This document shows, one piece after another, positions 34,133 to 35,883 of a stretch of 35,883 nt of DNA (its first letter is position 1; each line of letters starts with the position of its first letter). The position numbers were made by a program, and so were the translations under genes. The notes below the pieces were generated by a model. The model was not told the DNA's origin. It worked only from the letters and a program-made list of their open reading frames with translations, and did not search any database. Where the stretch lies: contig CAILAZ010000129.1 in NCBI GenBank assembly GCA_903832295.1, forward strand, positions 1-35,883, written 5' to 3'. Source of the DNA: an uncultured Acidobacteriota bacterium (GTDB lineage: Bacteria; Acidobacteriota; Terriglobia; Terriglobales; Acidobacteriaceae).

Positions 34133-34930
34133 CTATGCGGGTGGCTGAGCGGTAATGGCGCTGCGGTTCTTGAGCCGGAGGGTGACTTCTTCGGCCAGTT
34201 TGAGGTAGCTCTCGGCTCCTCGGGACTTGGGGTCATAAAGAATGGCGGGCTTGCCGTGGCTGGGGGCCTCAGCGAGGCGGATGTTGCGGGGGATGACGGT
34301 GTCGTAGAGGAGTTCGCCGAAGTAGTTCTTGAGCTCACTGGTGACGCCCTGGGCGAGGTTGGTGCGGTCGTCATACATGGTGAGAACGACGCCTTCGACG
34401 AAGAGGCTGGGGTTGAGGGTCTGGCGGATGCGCTCGATGGTGTCGAGGAGTTCGCTGACGCCCTCGAGGGCGAAGTACTCGGCCTGCATGGGGACAAGGA
34501 CGGAGTCGGCGGCCACGAGGGCGTTGAGGGTGAGGAGGTCGAGAGCCGGTGGGCAGTCGAGGACGAGAACGTCGAATTGGTCACGAATTGCCTGGAGGGC
34601 GTGGCGGAGGCGGTATTCGCGGTATTCGGCATTTACCAGTTCGATATTAGCGCCGATGAGATTCTTCGAAGAGGGAATGACCTTGAGGTGTTCGAGTCCG
34701 GTTTCCTGAAGGAGTTCGGCGGCTTCGGCGTCTCCCATGAGGAGGTCATAGGTCCCTGGACGGTCGGCGTCTTTGACGAGTCCGAGGCCGGAAGAGGAGT
34801 TGGATTGCGGATCGCAATCGACGAGGAGAGTGCGAACTCCGCTGAAGGCGAAGCTGGCGGCGAGGTTGATGCTGGTGGTGGTCTTCCCTACTCCGCCTTT
34901 TTGATTGGCGATGGCGATGACCCGCGACAT
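34133..34930 (-). CDS. parA: Chromosome partitioning ATPase ParA (Soj-type)
   Basis: This Walker-type ATPase forms nucleoid-bound dimers and positions ParB-parS complexes. The 265-residue protein begins MSRVIAIANQKGGVGKTTTSINLAA with the deviant Walker A at residues 11-18. It has VDCDPQSNSSSGLG, LDCPPALDLLTLNAL and an NLAQGVTSELKNYFGELLYDTVIPRNIRLAEAPSHGKPA ending typical of chromosomal Soj. ATG 34930 has GGAG 7 bases upstream; the open frame extends further but would run through the parS sites. It has no long N-terminal DNA-binding domain, unlike plasmid ParA. Confidence 0.97.
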   Translation of the reverse strand: MSRVIAIANQKGGVGKTTTSINLAASFAFSGVRTLLVDCDPQSNSSSGLGLVKDADRPGTYDLLMGDAEAAELLQETGLEHLKVIPSSKNLIGANIELVNAEYREYRLRHALQAIRDQFDVLVLDCPPALDLLTLNALVAADSVLVPMQAEYFALEGVSELLDTIERIRQTLNPSLFVEGVVLTMYDDRTNLAQGVTSELKNYFGELLYDTVIPRNIRLAEAPSHGKPAILYDPKSRGAESYLKLAEEVTLRLKNRSAITAQPPA

Positions 34931-35027
34931 GATGGCTCCGGGCAGCCGGGGTGGAACGGCGGCGGCTGCGGTGTTGGACAGCTTTGAGGGTATAGGGCGC
35001 GGGGCGGGGAGGCAATGGGGCGAGGGC

Positions 35028-35075
35028 TGTGGAGGGTTGTGGATTCGGTGGATAAACGCGGAAAGCTGTGCAGAA
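35028..35075 (-). promoter_or_regulatory. Cluster of DnaA-box-like sites
   Basis: Against TTATNCACA, the site at 35067-35075 has one mismatch, 35047-35055 one (last base), 35038-35046 two and 35028-35036 three. All have the same orientation within 48 bases. It could belong to the origin or link parAB expression to DnaA. Confidence 0.4.
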
Positions 35076-35084
35076 CGGCAGAAA

Positions 35085-35100
35085 TGTTCCACGTGGAACA
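35085..35100. other. parS site 1
   Basis: TGTTCCACGTGGAACA is a perfect 16-base palindrome that fits the general ParB target TGTTNCACGTGNAACA. Confidence 0.95.
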
Positions 35101-35121
35101 TCCGGTGTGCGGAGTGAGGAG

Positions 35122-35137
35122 TGTTCCACGTGGAACA
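35122..35137. other. parS site 2
   Basis: Identical to site 1, 37 bases further right. Confidence 0.95.
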
Positions 35138-35228
35138 TCCGGGCGCAGATGGAAGCGCGGTGTCCGGTTGAGCGGTGGCGGCAAGCGAGCGCTGTGCACG
35201 GATCGCGCGCGTGAAGTGGAGGGTGGAG

Positions 35229-35244
35229 TGTTCCACGTGGAACT
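35229..35244. other. parS site 3 (one mismatch)
   Basis: TGTTCCACGTGGAACT differs from sites 1 and 2 only in its last base. It overlaps the rsmG stop codon by two bases. Confidence 0.85.
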
Positions 35245-35851
35245 ACTGCGAAGGCGTCCAGGAAAGAAGAATGCGCTGATCGGAGGCGGGGAGGGGAGTC
35301 GCTGAGCTGTGGCCGGGAGGAAGCAGGGAGAGGGCGTGCTCGCGCTGGGACTCGCCGATAAGGATGGCGAGGCGGCCTCCCGGGGTGAGCAGGCGGGAGG
35401 CGGCGAGGAGAGCCTGATCGAACTTCTCGACGGCGCGCATGGTGACAAGAGAGGAGCGCTGAGAAAGGCCCTCGGCGCGGGCGTTAAGGACGGTGAAACC
35501 GGTGAGGTGGAGATTGCGGCCGACTTCGCGGAGGAAGGTGGCTTTCTTGCCGTGTCCTTCGATGAGAGTGAGTTGGAGTTGTGGTGCCCAGTACTTCATG
35601 GGGAGGCCGGGGAATCCTGCACCGCTGCCGAGATCGAAAACCTCCTGGGTGGAGTCGCGGGAGAAGAGCTGGGTGGCGGCGAAGAGGGACTCTCCGAAGT
35701 GGCGGACGACCATTTCCTCGGGGGTGCGGAGGGCGGTGAGGTTCATGCGCTGATTCCAGCGGAGGAGGAGCGAGAGGTGGGTGGAGATGGATTCGAGGAG
35801 GGCAGCGTCAAGGGTGGGGGCGAAGGGAGCAAGGAGGGAAGGGAGATCCAT
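35243..35851 (-). CDS. rsmG: 16S rRNA (guanine527-N7)-methyltransferase RsmG
   Basis: This SAM-dependent enzyme methylates G527 of 16S rRNA. The protein of about 202 residues has the RsmG pattern: LLLRWNQRMNLTALRTPEEMVVRHFGESL, then the SAM-binding VFDLGSGAGFPGLPMKYWAP, LIEGHGKKATFLREVGRNL, ARAEGLS, and MRAVEKFDQALLAASRLLTPGGRLAILIG. ATG 35851 is the family-like start; ATG 35875 is in frame near the window edge. It lies upstream of parA in the order rsmG-parA-parB. The stop overlaps a parS site. Confidence 0.95.
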   Translation of the reverse strand: MDLPSLLAPFAPTLDAALLESISTHLSLLLRWNQRMNLTALRTPEEMVVRHFGESLFAATQLFSRDSTQEVFDLGSGAGFPGLPMKYWAPQLQLTLIEGHGKKATFLREVGRNLHLTGFTVLNARAEGLSQRSSLVTMRAVEKFDQALLAASRLLTPGGRLAILIGESQREHALSLLPPGHSSATPLPASDQRILLSWTPSQ

Positions 35852-35883
35852 AGGGAGTAGGATAAACCAGATCATAGATTTAC

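Larger units (their letters stand above)
34931..35242. other. rsmG-parA intergenic region with parS and DnaA-box-like sites
   Basis: This 312-base gap holds no gene. It carries parS1 and parS2 and most of parS3. At 35028-35075 lie four strings that read on the minus strand as TTCTGCACA, TTATCCACC, GAATCCACA and CCCTCCACA, all in one orientation. It presumably also contains the parAB promoter. Confidence 0.6.

Noticed and set aside
34109..34987. 292-codon plus-strand open frame rich in Gly, Glu and Val
   Set aside because: It is a mirror of parA caused by base composition; parA motifs are decisive.

Overview
The window is a GC-rich stretch of a bacterial chromosome around the replication-initiation gene cluster. 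Gene content, synteny and protein style suggest an Acidobacteriota member (class Terriglobia). This placement is inferred from general familiarity, not from a search. Landmarks are gyrB, dnaN and dnaA running leftward, and rpmH-rnpA-yidD-yidC-jag running rightward, with mnmE following after a cNMP/DUF1003 gene. At the far right rsmG-parA-parB run leftward with parS sites.

Left part (1-5.7 kb): gyrB is cut by the left edge. It diverges from a tight four-gene operon: an Lgt-family membrane protein, two small related two-helix membrane proteins, and a radical SAM enzyme whose cysteine pattern matches the MJ0619/Tes family, which joins lipid tails into membrane-spanning lipids. A strong bidirectional terminator separates this operon from dnaN. 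Middle-left (5.7-14.9 kb): dnaN and dnaA, a roughly 0.5 kb gene-free segment, then the ribosomal L34 / RNase P / membrane insertase / KH-R3H genes, a cNMP-binding DUF1003 membrane protein, and mnmE.

Mobile region (14.87-20.29 kb): a 5.4 kb integrative element sits in the 3' end of mnmE between perfect 20-bp direct repeats. It carries a P4-type tyrosine integrase, repeated sites near both ends that look like integrase arm sites, a leftward translationally coupled operon (AlpA regulator, small winged-helix-like protein, DUF1376 replication protein, DnaB-like helicase), and a repeat-rich non-coding segment that may be its replication origin. No capsid, packaging or conjugation gene is visible. 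It therefore resembles a phage satellite or a minimal replicating island. The insertion has separated mnmE from a terminator that now lies just beyond the right repeat.

Right part (20.3-35.9 kb): a 1594-residue secreted ExeM/NucH-like nuclease with four C-terminal tandem repeats; a 0.7 kb gene-free segment; an exported GH13 glucosidase; an uncharacterised gene and ruvA; a small membrane protein, rpmE and a dusB-type tRNA dihydrouridine synthase; a PilZ protein overlapping tail-to-tail with an MBL-fold hydrolase; a secreted Met/Cys/Lys-rich presumed metal binder; and parB, parA and rsmG with three parS sites upstream of parA. Core genes handle replication, segregation, tRNA modification and protein insertion. 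The accessory parts are the lipid operon, the integrated element, the secreted hydrolases and the metal-binding protein.
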